From JAKFVC01 sp040386595 (GTDB lineage Bacteria > Planctomycetota > Planctomycetia > Planctomycetales > Planctomycetaceae), in the NCBI GenBank assembly GCA_040386595.1, contig JAZKFE010000109.1:23976-87975 (forward strand): a DNA stretch of 64,000 nt, read 5' to 3'. Of the stretch, positions 50,856 through 59,639 are shown one piece after another (the stretch's first letter is position 1; every line of letters begins with the position of its first letter). Both the position numbers and the translations under genes were made by a program. The notes under the pieces were generated by a model. It was not told the DNA's origin. It searched no databases and saw only the letters and a program-made list of their open reading frames with translations.

Positions 50856-52010
50856 TTAGCGTTTAGCGATTGGCACAAAAGGCAGGTTATCCGGCCCAAT
50901 ATAGTTGGCACTGGGACGGATGATTTTATTGTCGAGCCGTTGCTCGATGATATGCGCACCCCAACCCGAGGTGCGAGCGACGACAAACAGCGGTGTGAAC
51001 ATCAGCAGGGGCACGCCGAGCAAGTGGTAGGACACCGCACTGAACCAGTCGAGGTTCGGGAACATCTTTTTCTCACGCCACATGACGCTCTCGATGCGTT
51101 CGGCGATCTCGAACATCCGCATGTCCCCGGCTTCCTCGGAGAGTGTGCGAGCCACACCCTTGATGACCTCATTACGCGGGTCGGAAATCGTATATACAGG
51201 ATGGCCGAAGCCGATAATGATCTCTTTCGCCGCAATGCGACGGACGATGTCCTGCTCGGCTTCGTCTGGGGTGGCGTAGCGTTGCTGAATTTCGAACGCC
51301 ACTTCATTCGCACCGCCATGCTTCGGTCCGCTCAAGGCACCAATGCCGGCAGTAATGGCGGAATAGAAATCCGCACCCGTGCCGGCCACCACGCGGCAGC
51401 TGAAGGTGGAGGCGTTGAACTCATGTTCGGCGTACAGATTGAGCGAGGTGTGCATGGCCCGGACCCACGATTCGCGAGGTTTTGTGCCGTGCAACAAGTG
51501 CAAAAAATGGGCTCCGATGCAGTCATCATCGGTCTCCACCTCGATACGCCGCCCATCCCGCGAGTAATGGTGCCAATACAGCAGCATCGAAGTCAGCGAC
51601 GCGAGCAAGGTGTCGGTGACTGCCCGGGCACTGGCGGCGTCTCGTTGGGGATTCTCTGGTTGTGTGCAGCCAAACGCCGAGACTCCGGTGCGGAGTACGT
51701 CCATCGGATGGGCCGATGCGGGCAGCGATTCCAGCACCTTTCGCACGACGTCGGGCAGGACACGCAGCGTCGCCAGCCGCGCCTTGTATGCGGTAAGTTC
51801 ATCCTTCGTTGGCAGATTGCCGTGAACCAGCAGGTGGGCGATTTCTTCGAACTCACACTGCGTTGCGATATCGAGAATATCATATCCACGATAATGCAGA
51901 TCATTACCGCTGCGACCGACGGAGCAGAGTGCGGTGTTGCCCGCAATGACGCCAGAGAGGGCAACGGATTTTTTCGCTTTGAAGGGCAGCGGGGGATTCG
52001 AGTCGCTCAT
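50856..52010 (-). CDS. prpC: 2-methylcitrate synthase PrpC
   Basis: A 384-residue synthase that condenses propionyl-CoA with oxaloacetate. Segments KKSVALSGVIAGNTALCSVG, GNDLHYRGYDILD, EHEFNASTFSCRVVAGTG, GPKHGGANEVAFEIQQRY, IIIGFGHPVYTISDPRNEVI and DNKIIRPSANYIGP match enterobacterial PrpC closely and separate it from ordinary citrate synthase. ATG 52010 is chosen; a TTG 12 bases upstream is an alternative. First gene of prpC-prpD. Confidence 0.95.
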   Translation of the reverse strand: MSDSNPPLPFKAKKSVALSGVIAGNTALCSVGRSGNDLHYRGYDILDIATQCEFEEIAHLLVHGNLPTKDELTAYKARLATLRVLPDVVRKVLESLPASAHPMDVLRTGVSAFGCTQPENPQRDAASARAVTDTLLASLTSMLLYWHHYSRDGRRIEVETDDDCIGAHFLHLLHGTKPRESWVRAMHTSLNLYAEHEFNASTFSCRVVAGTGADFYSAITAGIGALSGPKHGGANEVAFEIQQRYATPDEAEQDIVRRIAAKEIIIGFGHPVYTISDPRNEVIKGVARTLSEEAGDMRMFEIAERIESVMWREKKMFPNLDWFSAVSYHLLGVPLLMFTPLFVVARTSGWGAHIIEQRLDNKIIRPSANYIGPDNLPFVPIAKR

Positions 52011-52435
52011 GGTTGGAATCAATGCTGGTTTGGGGCGACATGCGGTTCTTCATTGTGTCGCCAAACGCAAGAGTTTTCACTGTCGAGGAAGCGGTTTTTC
52101 CTGGCGACAATGGGTTGACGATCTCGAGCCTAGCGTGCCGACACCGCACAGTATGGCATCGCGCGACCGCATGAGACAATGGTTCGACGATATTTGCTCG
52201 TCCGGAGGGCGTCGAGCTGCGGTGCAGCGACTTGGATGCCCTATGAGTTATGGGGAAGTTGAATGAAGGAGAAGGGACGATCTCACGCAAAGGCGCGAAG
52301 GCGCCAATAGGAAAAACGTTTGGTTTTCGCGAGCTCCAAACCTTTGCGTCTTGGCGCCTTTGCGTGAGATTTTCTGCAATGGCTGGCACCACAAAGGAGC
52401 CGGAGGTGAAGTGGCCCTTGATTCCTGCCGCCAAC
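52011..52435. other. Intergenic region with inverted repeat
   Basis: About 425 bases between prpC and the lipoprotein gene. No gene is supported; the main content is the inverted repeat at 52280-52370. Confidence 0.45.
52280..52370. repeat. Inverted repeat of the CGCAAAGGCGCCAA family
   Basis: ATCTCACGCAAAGGCGC (52280-52296) pairs with GCGCCTTTGCGTGAGAT (52354-52370), with inner TTTGG/CCAAA pairs. The right arm, inverted, is the same 20-base run as 4007-4026, so this is a third locus of that repeat, here as a full hairpin. Confidence 0.75.
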
Positions 52436-52834
52436 TTAAGGCTGCTTGGAAGGTGGATGCATTCCGGGTGGTAGCACGACGCGACCGGTTTTGTAGACTT
52501 TGAATTCTGGTGGGGCCTTCTCTACGGTTCCGGGGTCGACTCGCTTTTTGTTTTGGGAGGCTGCCTCCTTGCGGCCTAACGACGGCATTTGGTCGTAGCT
52601 TGATAAGGACGCATACCAGTGATCACCGCGATCTTGGACGATATCAAACACGGGATTGGTGACTCCCGCTTTACTAAGAAGGTCAACGATCGTCGCCTTG
52701 TCGCTTTCATCTACGCCTTCGGTCATATCGCGTGTCTGGTTGGTGTCTCGACAGCCCGGCAGTAAGGACAGCAGCACTAGCACGACCGCGAGACAGGGAG
52801 CGTGAATCCGTGCATTTTGACGAACTCGGAACAT
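52436..52834 (-). CDS. Small lipoprotein downstream of second DUF1559 gene
   Basis: A 132-residue predicted lipoprotein: hydrophobic signal (CLAVVLVLLSLLPGC) with the lipobox ending in Cys. The mature part contains TIVDLLSKAGVTNPVFDIVQ and a Pro-rich end (VVLPPGMHPPSKQP). No family named. GGAG six bases ahead fixes ATG 52834. It follows the DUF1559 gene at 53000 on the same strand after a hairpin, repeating the arrangement at 2.2-3.8 kb, although the two lipoproteins are not obviously related. Confidence 0.72.
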   Translation of the reverse strand: MFRVRQNARIHAPCLAVVLVLLSLLPGCRDTNQTRDMTEGVDESDKATIVDLLSKAGVTNPVFDIVQDRGDHWYASLSSYDQMPSLGRKEAASQNKKRVDPGTVEKAPPEFKVYKTGRVVLPPGMHPPSKQP

Positions 52835-52898
52835 CATCGACTCCAATGCCCTAACCACGAGGGTGATCATTCACGCTGTAAAGTCCATTTGATTGATG

Positions 52899-52966
52899 GA
52901 CGCGGACGATGAACCTGGCGTCATAATGAGCGATGCCCACCAGGCCCTGGCTCGATCGTCCGCGTC
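52899..52966 (-). terminator. Hairpin between second DUF1559 gene and lipoprotein gene
   Basis: GACGCGGACGAT (52899-52910) pairs perfectly with ATCGTCCGCGTC (52955-52966); inner CCTGG/CCAGG extends it. It sits in the same relative position as the hairpin at 3242-3276. Confidence 0.6.
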
Positions 52967-52999
52967 TCGCGTGGAATATCAGTGGCCTGTTATCAGTCG

Positions 53000-54106
53000 T
53001 TAAAAATCGACGCTCACGACTTCACCGTAATCAATGGTACTCATCGCATTCAGCGTCGTTTGATCGATGCTGTCGCTGAGAAAATGGACCGAACCATCGG
53101 CATATAACGACATGGCACCTCCCGAATGATAAGACGAGGCATACTGCCAGGGGCGCGCGCTAATGGGGCGTGCATCACCTTTACTGGGATTAATGCCGAA
53201 ATCGAGACTCAGGGCGGTGCCGCAAAAGAACGTGTAGTCGTTGGGGTAGAAAATCCGAGGCCCGTTGTTGTCATCGGCAGATCCGTGCGTACCCACGTCG
53301 CCGTTCCACCAAGGGACTGTCCATTGATAGGTCGTTCCGGCATGGTCGTCTCGCTTTTGCCATGCGTTTCGCTCCATCGCATACAAGCTTTGCGAGGTGC
53401 CGTCGGTCACCGAGGAGACTCGTCGCACGTGCCCTCTCGCAAACCACAGGTCACCATTGATTCCCGCTTGGGCTGCAGGACGGATGATGTCCCAATAGCA
53501 AAACATACCATGCCGTGACTGCACGTTTAATGTGGAGTAGGGACTGCCGAATGGACCTCCATAAACGCCGACATAGGAAGTGGCTCCCATGTTGCCGTCA
53601 ATGGGAATCCCGCCGGTTTTGTCCCAGAAAAGTGTCTCATCACGATGCGGATCGCTCGGGCAGAGATACAACTGGATTTTGTTGTTGTAGGGTTTGGCAT
53701 TTGCCTGGAGGCTGGGCCAAGTATTGAAGTCTCCACTTCCCCAATTGCCCCCCGGTGACGGATCGATATTCCATTGAAAGTTAAACTGATTGTAGATATT
53801 GGAATGATCCACGTACGGCAAAATCATGGCCAGGAACGACGTGGGAGCTGAGAGGGCTTCGTAGAAGCGATCGGGTCCGTTCATCAGGCCGGTGAGGTGT
53901 TGCGGGAAGCATCCGTGGACGTCGTGATAATTATGAACCGCTAATCCGATTTGCTTCAGGTTACTGCGACACGCCGTTCGCCGGGCAGACTCCCGAGCCT
54001 GCTGTACCGCAGGCAGCAACAACGCGATCAGCACGGCGATGATTGCTATCACCACCAACAATTCGATCAAAGTGAAACCCGCCGACTTTCGCCACCTGTT
54101 GAACAT
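53000..54106 (-). CDS. DUF1559 type IV pilin-like protein
   Basis: A complete 368-residue DUF1559 protein. SAGFTLIELLVVIAIIAVLI is the prepilin signal and helix, PAVQQARESARR and SNLKQIGLAVHNYHDVHGCF follow, and the C-terminus has YHSGGAMSLYADGSVHFLSD (the H-x-G-G motif) before VVSVDF. It should be inserted in the membrane or assembled into a pseudopilus-like structure. ATG 54106 (MFNRWRKSAG) is the only sensible start. It pairs with the lipoprotein at 52436. Confidence 0.92.
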   Translation of the reverse strand: MFNRWRKSAGFTLIELLVVIAIIAVLIALLLPAVQQARESARRTACRSNLKQIGLAVHNYHDVHGCFPQHLTGLMNGPDRFYEALSAPTSFLAMILPYVDHSNIYNQFNFQWNIDPSPGGNWGSGDFNTWPSLQANAKPYNNKIQLYLCPSDPHRDETLFWDKTGGIPIDGNMGATSYVGVYGGPFGSPYSTLNVQSRHGMFCYWDIIRPAAQAGINGDLWFARGHVRRVSSVTDGTSQSLYAMERNAWQKRDDHAGTTYQWTVPWWNGDVGTHGSADDNNGPRIFYPNDYTFFCGTALSLDFGINPSKGDARPISARPWQYASSYHSGGAMSLYADGSVHFLSDSIDQTTLNAMSTIDYGEVVSVDF

Positions 54107-55084
54107 ACCGTGCTCCTACAAAATTCAGAGGATATGGCAATGTCATAAAAAATTGTGGACAAATTGGTTTCAGGCCGAATTTTCGTTGTGACTAAGAAAT
54201 GAAAAATACCATCGATTTTATGCGCTTCGGAGGACTCAAGAATGAGATCGATCTCGTACACGGAGGCCGTGGGAAATGAGACGGATAATGCGACAGATCT
54301 CCGGACATTCACCGTGATTGGATTCTTTTTACCAACACTAGGACTACTATACAAGACCGTGGTTGATAAGGCCCTGCAGAGATTGCCTCTTTTGAACAGG
54401 CCCCATCGCCTGTTGTCTTGCTGGAGTGTTGATACGCAGTCCACTAACTCTTGTGGGGTCATGATCGGAAGGTCCACCTGACAACGTGAGAAAGACGCAT
54501 CGGGGCACCCATCGCAGTCGCTGTTGACATAAGGACTTTGGTCGGGCAATCGCTCGCAATTTCAGGCCTCGGTAAGAATGCCCGCGTGGGAACTGGGGGC
54601 GGGTTGAATCACAGGTCGCTTCGCTTGTGTTTCGCACCGGTTGAGGTCATCGATTTGCCGATGTTGGGAGTGAGGGTTGACAGCTTGTCGTGACGTCTTA
54701 AGTCCGGTTGTCTTTTACGACCACGGTTTGGCGGAAGCCCCACCCTTCTTGTGACTCGAATCGCGCAGAATCTCCTTAGTCCCAACGGCGATGGAGTGCC
54801 GAGACATGCGTTGTCGATGAGTGAGGGGGGCGTTTGTGTCGCCCCAGATGAGTGTCGGAAGACGCTGGGGGCCCTCCGAGTGTCGCAAGAAACGAGGGTT
54901 TGGTTGTGCGCGTACCGCAAACCGCACAGTTGCAACGCCGAAATGAATCAACTAAAGACTGATCCGTGCTCTGCTCGGTGACTGAAGGGATAATTGCGTC
55001 TGACAATTGTTCCCGCGATCGATCAGTAATAACCAGACTGGGAAGGAACCAGTAGAAGATTCAGGCGAATTCAGCGAGAACATT
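54107..55084. other. Long intergenic region, no supported gene
   Basis: About 980 bases between the DUF1559 gene (minus) and gdhA (plus). The first 450 bases are AT-richer and may contain promoters. From about 54600 to 54960 overlapping short frames appear on both strands without ribosome-binding sites. No RNA gene or clear palindrome recognised. Confidence 0.4.
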
Positions 55085-56428
55085 GTGAAATATCGAAACT
55101 ACGACGAATTTCTAGCCCATGTTGCAGATCGAAACCCGGGCCAGCCCGAGTACCTCCAAGCCGTTAGCGAGGTCATGGAAAGCCTGTGGCCGTTTATCGC
55201 CAACAATCCTCGCTACGCCGAAATGGGGCTTCTCGATCGTCTTGTTGAACCTGAACGAATTGTAATTTTTCGCGTTTCCTGGGTCGATGACAAGGGTGAA
55301 GTCCAGGTCAATCGCGGTTACCGCATCCAGCACAGCTCGGCCATTGGCCCGTACAAAGGTGGCCTGCGGTTCCATCCGTCAGTGAATCTGTCGATCCTCA
55401 AGTTCCTGGCATTCGAGCAGACCTTCAAAAACGCGCTGACGACCCTACCGATGGGTGGCGGCAAGGGTGGTTCTGATTTCGATCCCAAGGGCAAGAGTTC
55501 TGGCGAGGTGATGCGCTTCTGCCAAGCATTCGTGACCGAGTTGTTCCGGCACCTTGGCGCGGATACGGATGTTCCCGCTGGCGATATCGGAGTCGGTGGC
55601 CGCGAGGTGGGTTTCATGGCGGGCATGGTGAAGAAACTCACCAACCGCGCTGATTGCGTCTTTACCGGTAAGGGGCTGGCACTGGGCGGCTCGTTACTCC
55701 GTCCCGAAGCGACCGGTTACGGTACCGTGTATTTTGCGCAGGAAATGCTACGTCGCGTCGGTCGCTCGATCACGGGGATGCGAGTCTCCGTTTCTGGCTC
55801 GGGGAACGTGGCGCAGTACGCTATTGAAAAGGCCTTGGAGTTTGGTGCCAAGGTGGTCACGGTTTCAGACTCCGGTGGCACCGCGATTGACGAGCAGGGA
55901 TTCACCACGGAGAAACTTCACGAGCTGATGGTCGTGAAGAATCAGCTCCATGGGCGTGTCTTTGATTACGCCTCGCGAGTCGGTGTGAGATTTGAGCCTG
56001 GGAATCGGCCGTGGGCGGTCCCAGTGGACATTGCCCTGCCCTGTGCTACCCAGAATGAGCTGGATGAGCACGATGCCAAGGTCCTGATCGGAAACGGCGT
56101 CGTTTGTGTTGCGGAAGGGGCCAACATGCCGTGTACGGCGGCGGCGGTCAAGCTGTTCGAGCACAATGGCGTGCTGTACGCGCCGGGCAAGGCGAGCAAC
56201 GCCGGTGGCGTGGCGACTTCGGGGCTAGAGATGAGCCAGAACGCGTTGCGTTTGTCGTGGACACGGGATGAAGTCGATAATCGCTTACGCGAAATCATGA
56301 GCAACATCCACGAGGCCTGCGTCCGCTATGGCCAGCGTCCTGACGGCACTCTGAGCTACGTGGATGGTGCTAACGTGGCTGGATTCGTCAAGATTGCGGA
56401 TGCGATGCTCGCCCAAGGTGTTGTCTAG
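55085..56428 (+). CDS. gdhA: NADP-dependent glutamate dehydrogenase
   Basis: Reductive amination of 2-oxoglutarate to glutamate. The substrate region GPYKGGLRFHPSVNLSILKF, the catalytic Lys in LPMGGGKGGSDFDP, the Asp in VPAGDIGVGGREVG and the nucleotide fold VSVSGSGNVAQYAIEKA are all intact. I set the start at GTG 55085 because it gives a 447-residue protein, the same length as the E. coli enzyme, with YRNYDEFLAHV aligned to its N-terminus; an in-frame TTG start 78 bases upstream would add unconserved residues. The ribosome-binding site is weak. Confidence 0.93.
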   Translation: MKYRNYDEFLAHVADRNPGQPEYLQAVSEVMESLWPFIANNPRYAEMGLLDRLVEPERIVIFRVSWVDDKGEVQVNRGYRIQHSSAIGPYKGGLRFHPSVNLSILKFLAFEQTFKNALTTLPMGGGKGGSDFDPKGKSSGEVMRFCQAFVTELFRHLGADTDVPAGDIGVGGREVGFMAGMVKKLTNRADCVFTGKGLALGGSLLRPEATGYGTVYFAQEMLRRVGRSITGMRVSVSGSGNVAQYAIEKALEFGAKVVTVSDSGGTAIDEQGFTTEKLHELMVVKNQLHGRVFDYASRVGVRFEPGNRPWAVPVDIALPCATQNELDEHDAKVLIGNGVVCVAEGANMPCTAAAVKLFEHNGVLYAPGKASNAGGVATSGLEMSQNALRLSWTRDEVDNRLREIMSNIHEACVRYGQRPDGTLSYVDGANVAGFVKIADAMLAQGVV

Positions 56429-56442
56429 CTCCGCGATCGAGA

Positions 56443-56501
56443 GGCATGCGAACAGCTCAGTCCACACCGCGTTTCGAATGAGATCGCGGTGTGGTCATGC
56501 C
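56443..56501 (+). terminator. Hairpin terminator after gdhA
   Basis: CCACACCGCG (56462-56471) pairs with CGCGGTGTGG (56485-56494), and GGCATG/CATGCC forms an outer stem. It begins 15 bases after the gdhA stop. Confidence 0.65.
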
Positions 56502-56619
56502 TTCTCACCTTGCTATAGTTCGGCATGGCGTGGCGAAGTGGCGTCGCTGTACGTCAGAATCAGAGGCGTTAAACTAATGGCCTGATGGGATGCTCTCTCC
56601 ACTCGGAAGGAATTGCTCT

Positions 56620-57681
56620 ATGGCCACGACGCTGCGGCTTGCTGCTACTGTGGGACTGCTGCTGATTTCACTCAACTCATTGGCAATCGCGGCTGATCCG
56701 CCCCAAGTGCCAACGGTTGCACCGAAGCCACAAGCGGCGGCAACGGCTCGAGTCGTTCCTTTTCACGGCTATGCCAAGGCGATTGAGTTAACGCGCGGGA
56801 CTGCCCGCGTTGTGCTGTGTCCGCAGGTTGGTGGGCGAGTGCTGGAGTTCTCCATCGACGGTAAGAACTCGATGTTTCTGGATGAGGCCGAGAAGACCTG
56901 GCAACCGGGCCGGCCGGCACAGGCGTCGGCGGGGCGATTTGATTATGGCCCGGAACTCACCGTGATTCCGCATCCGACACTGTGGTCCGGCGAATGGACT
57001 GGTGAGATCACTGGAGAGTATTCCGCGAAGTTGACCAGTCCGAAGGACGCCGCCGCAGGGATCCAATTGGTCCGCGATTTCCAGTTGGCCGGCAGCGGGA
57101 AAGACGGTGCGAGTGCCCCGTTTCATCTCGTCTGTCAGCAAACGATTCATAACATTTCTCAGGACGTCCGCGAAGTCTGTCATTGGGGGCGATCGTTTTC
57201 ACCCGGTGGCGGGATTTGCCTGATTCCGCTTGGTGACCGACCGAGCCGATTCCCTTCCAAGTACGCTATGTACGAAGAAGGGGCAATCATCAACGTTCGG
57301 AATACGGACGACAAAATTCGTGAACGAGACGGCTTCCTGGAAATTCTCTCTCCACCCCGCAAGCCGAAATTGGGATTTGATACCAGCGCCGGGTGGCTCG
57401 GCTATGTGATGCCGAATAACACACTATTCGTGAAGCGGTTTGCGACCTATCCCGACCGAGTTTACAACGAAGCGGCAGGACTGAAGCTGTCGGTCTGGTA
57501 CCCCGCCGGTCGACAAATCGAACTCGAACCAATCGGCCCACGCGAACGACTCCAGCCCGGTGAATCGGCAGCATTCACCGAGGACTGGTGGCTGCTTCCA
57601 TTCCCCTACCCTCAAGCGAATCAACAGGTGGATTTGAAGGCACTCGACACTCTCGTTAAGACGCAAATTCTGCAGCCATAG
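56620..57681 (+). CDS. Secreted galactose-mutarotase-like protein
   Basis: A 353-residue secreted protein with signal peptide (AATVGLLLISLNSLAIAAD). The beta-rich body (IELTRGTARVVLCPQVGGRV, LEFSIDGKNSMFLDEAEK, FHLVCQQTIHNISQDVREV, EDWWLLPFPYP) resembles the aldose-1-epimerase/galactose-mutarotase supersandwich and DUF4380-type proteins, which act on or bind sugars; catalytic residues cannot be assigned with confidence. AAGGAA nine bases ahead supports ATG 56620. It is convergent with the anti-sigma-like gene. Confidence 0.68.
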   Translation: MATTLRLAATVGLLLISLNSLAIAADPPQVPTVAPKPQAAATARVVPFHGYAKAIELTRGTARVVLCPQVGGRVLEFSIDGKNSMFLDEAEKTWQPGRPAQASAGRFDYGPELTVIPHPTLWSGEWTGEITGEYSAKLTSPKDAAAGIQLVRDFQLAGSGKDGASAPFHLVCQQTIHNISQDVREVCHWGRSFSPGGGICLIPLGDRPSRFPSKYAMYEEGAIINVRNTDDKIRERDGFLEILSPPRKPKLGFDTSAGWLGYVMPNNTLFVKRFATYPDRVYNEAAGLKLSVWYPAGRQIELEPIGPRERLQPGESAAFTEDWWLLPFPYPQANQQVDLKALDTLVKTQILQP

Positions 57682-57726
57682 TCTCTGGGAAAAGCGGTAT
57701 CAGCTTATCACTCCGCGGTTGATAAA

Positions 57727-58695
57727 CTACTCTGACTTGATTCCCAAAATCTTATTGGTCTCAGTTGCATACCCTTCTGGGGGCTTCGTGTGAAACAGGG
57801 CTGGTGAGAGATCCGCGTCGAAGACAAAATCCCGCTGTACCCAATCAGAGGGGCCCACACGTTTGTCTGTGCTCCTCTGAGAGATCTCGATGCGTACGGG
57901 CCGCCGCGTGTCAGGATCGATCCAATAAGTCCGTTTCCAGGTGTCCGTTCCCGCTTGTTTGACGATCTTCTGTTCCCAGAGGAATCCCACGGCCCGTTTG
58001 CCGTCGAGGAACTTGGCGGGAAGTTGTGTTGTGGCTCCGGGCGGGATTTCATGAATCTCAGCATATAAGTTGTTGTATAACGTTGGTTTGATTTTTGTCT
58101 CGGTCTGTTGCCCAGTCTTCGCATGAATGGTCACCTGCGACTCAAAAATCATGCATCGCTTCTCCTTAGGATGCAACATCACCGAAGTTCCCGTTTGCCA
58201 ATCGGCAATGTGCACGGATTGAACCTGCCCGCTGGGATCTAGGGTCTCGGTTCGATGTCCATAAGGGGCAAGCACAAAATGTCGCCTGGGGAAAAAGATG
58301 TCTCCTGTGTTGATTTTTAAATCACGCTGCTGTGCGTGAGCCTTGTTCCATTCCTCATCTTCGATTCGGATTTCTACATACTGCACCGCTTTGACTTTCT
58401 TTAACTGACTTTGCACATTCGCGAACGCAATGACCGTGGAATGGTCAATTAATCCCATCCAGACGATGGCCCCGACGACCACTGCACAGATCGCTGTGGC
58501 ACGGCAATAAGGTGCAACTTGAGACACCATTTTTCGTCGGGGACCTTGTGTGTAAGAGTTCGCTTGAGCCTCAAGAGATCGAAGACGTTCGGCTGTCTCG
58601 CTCAAGAGCTGAGCTGGCGGTGCAGCGGGAATAGGGGCATCGCGAAGCGACTCTAAGGCTTGTTCGACGAGATCTGATTTATTGGAATCGATCAT
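57727..58695 (-). CDS. Membrane-anchored partner of ECF sigma factor (putative anti-sigma)
   Basis: A 322-residue protein: an N-terminal cytoplasmic segment (residues 1-60, with VEQALESLRDAPIPAAPPAQ), one membrane helix (ATAICAVVVGAIVWMGLI, about 66-83), and an extracytoplasmic beta-rich domain (LKKVKAVQYVEIRIEDEEW, KPPEGYATE) like the LolA/RseB fold. Its start overlaps the sigma-factor stop by 4 bases (ATGA), so they are co-translated. That layout suggests an anti-sigma factor or signal sensor; a zinc anti-sigma His/Cys motif is not visible, so binding is inferred from position. Confidence 0.72.
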   Translation of the reverse strand: MIDSNKSDLVEQALESLRDAPIPAAPPAQLLSETAERLRSLEAQANSYTQGPRRKMVSQVAPYCRATAICAVVVGAIVWMGLIDHSTVIAFANVQSQLKKVKAVQYVEIRIEDEEWNKAHAQQRDLKINTGDIFFPRRHFVLAPYGHRTETLDPSGQVQSVHIADWQTGTSVMLHPKEKRCMIFESQVTIHAKTGQQTETKIKPTLYNNLYAEIHEIPPGATTQLPAKFLDGKRAVGFLWEQKIVKQAGTDTWKRTYWIDPDTRRPVRIEISQRSTDKRVGPSDWVQRDFVFDADLSPALFHTKPPEGYATETNKILGIKSE

Positions 58696-59219
58696 GAGTC
58701 CACCTCCCTCTTGTTATGGCCCGTGGGGGCGAACGCGGCCAGACTATTTTGGAGTGCAGATTTCGCTCGATGCAGTAGTACGCCCACATGATTGATCGTT
58801 AAGCCCAGCTCATCTGCGATCTGTTCGTAGCTGAAGCTTTCAAGAAATCGCAAGCAACATACTTCCGCTTGATCTGAAGGCAACGCTGCTAACTCTGCAC
58901 GCAATTGATCGAACAACTCGTTCTCTTCTGCGGCGGCTGGTGGTGGTAACTGGCCGGAGAGTTTTGTCGTCGCTTCGGCCGGCAGCGAGACGACAGCCGT
59001 CCGCATTCTCTTTCTCAATTGATCGAGGGCTCGAGCGGTTGCCAACCGTTTCAGCAGCCCCGGCCAGTTTTGTACTGACCGTTTGCGAGAGAACTCCCAT
59101 GCCGCGACGAACGTTTCCTGAAAGCAATCAGCTGCGTCGGCATCGTCATTGACCAGTCGGCGCACGGTTTTCCAGACAATGCCACCGTACTCCGCAAGGA
59201 CTTGAGACCAGTCTGTCAT
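58692..59219 (-). CDS. ECF-type RNA polymerase sigma factor
   Basis: A 175-residue sigma-70-family ECF factor. Region 2 is DADAADCFQETFVAAWEFSR with the following LLKRLATARALDQLRKR, and region 4 is SDQAEVCCLRFLESFSYEQI then ADELGLTINHVGVLLHRAKS, the promoter-recognition helix-turn-helix. Regions 1 and 3 are absent, as in all ECF factors. It is translationally coupled to the membrane protein at 57727, which probably controls it. Its promoter should lie in 59220-59340. Confidence 0.92.
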   Translation of the reverse strand: MTDWSQVLAEYGGIVWKTVRRLVNDDADAADCFQETFVAAWEFSRKRSVQNWPGLLKRLATARALDQLRKRMRTAVVSLPAEATTKLSGQLPPPAAAEENELFDQLRAELAALPSDQAEVCCLRFLESFSYEQIADELGLTINHVGVLLHRAKSALQNSLAAFAPTGHNKREVDS

Positions 59220-59639
59220 GTCATCTCCGTAGACACCGAAGCCGTATTCATAGCCCTATAGTCGCCGTGGTCCGCTATTTTCTTACAACTTGCGAGGTGT
59301 TTTTTCTGAGAAAGTTTTCTCGTCCTCGGCGTTGCTCAAGCTTGCTGAGTGAGTCTCTTTCCACCTGAACCGAAACCGCGGCCAGACCAAGGCATTCCGC
59401 GATTTGCGTCTCTCCGGTCAAGCTGCGCGTCGACTCCGTATTTGCGTGAAGTGAGAACTAACATTGGTTACAATCGCCTGACGTTGATTCGCGAAACGTC
59501 CACTTGGTGCCGAACACCTTCGGTCGCCTCGTCATTTTCTTGACGGGCACACGAATCTGGCGGCAGGTGTCAGTTGCAATTCCTGCGACAGATCGATCGG
59601 CTTAACGCATGATTTCATTTCCATGAACTGGGGTATGAT
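59220..59639. other. Divergent intergenic region
   Basis: About 420 bases between the ECF sigma gene (minus) and the ThuA gene (plus). On the minus strand GTTGTAAGAAAATAGCGG then ...CGACTATAGG could be an ECF-type promoter, but I cannot confirm this. No gene supported. Confidence 0.35.

Noticed and set aside
50658..52118. Plus-strand frame of 486 codons opposite prpC and prpD
   Set aside because: Spans two conserved genes on the other strand and has no recognisable product.
54609..55006. Several short frames on both strands between the DUF1559 gene and gdhA
   Set aside because: Overlapping, without ribosome-binding sites or recognisable motifs; may be an intergenic repeat, but only one copy is seen in the window.
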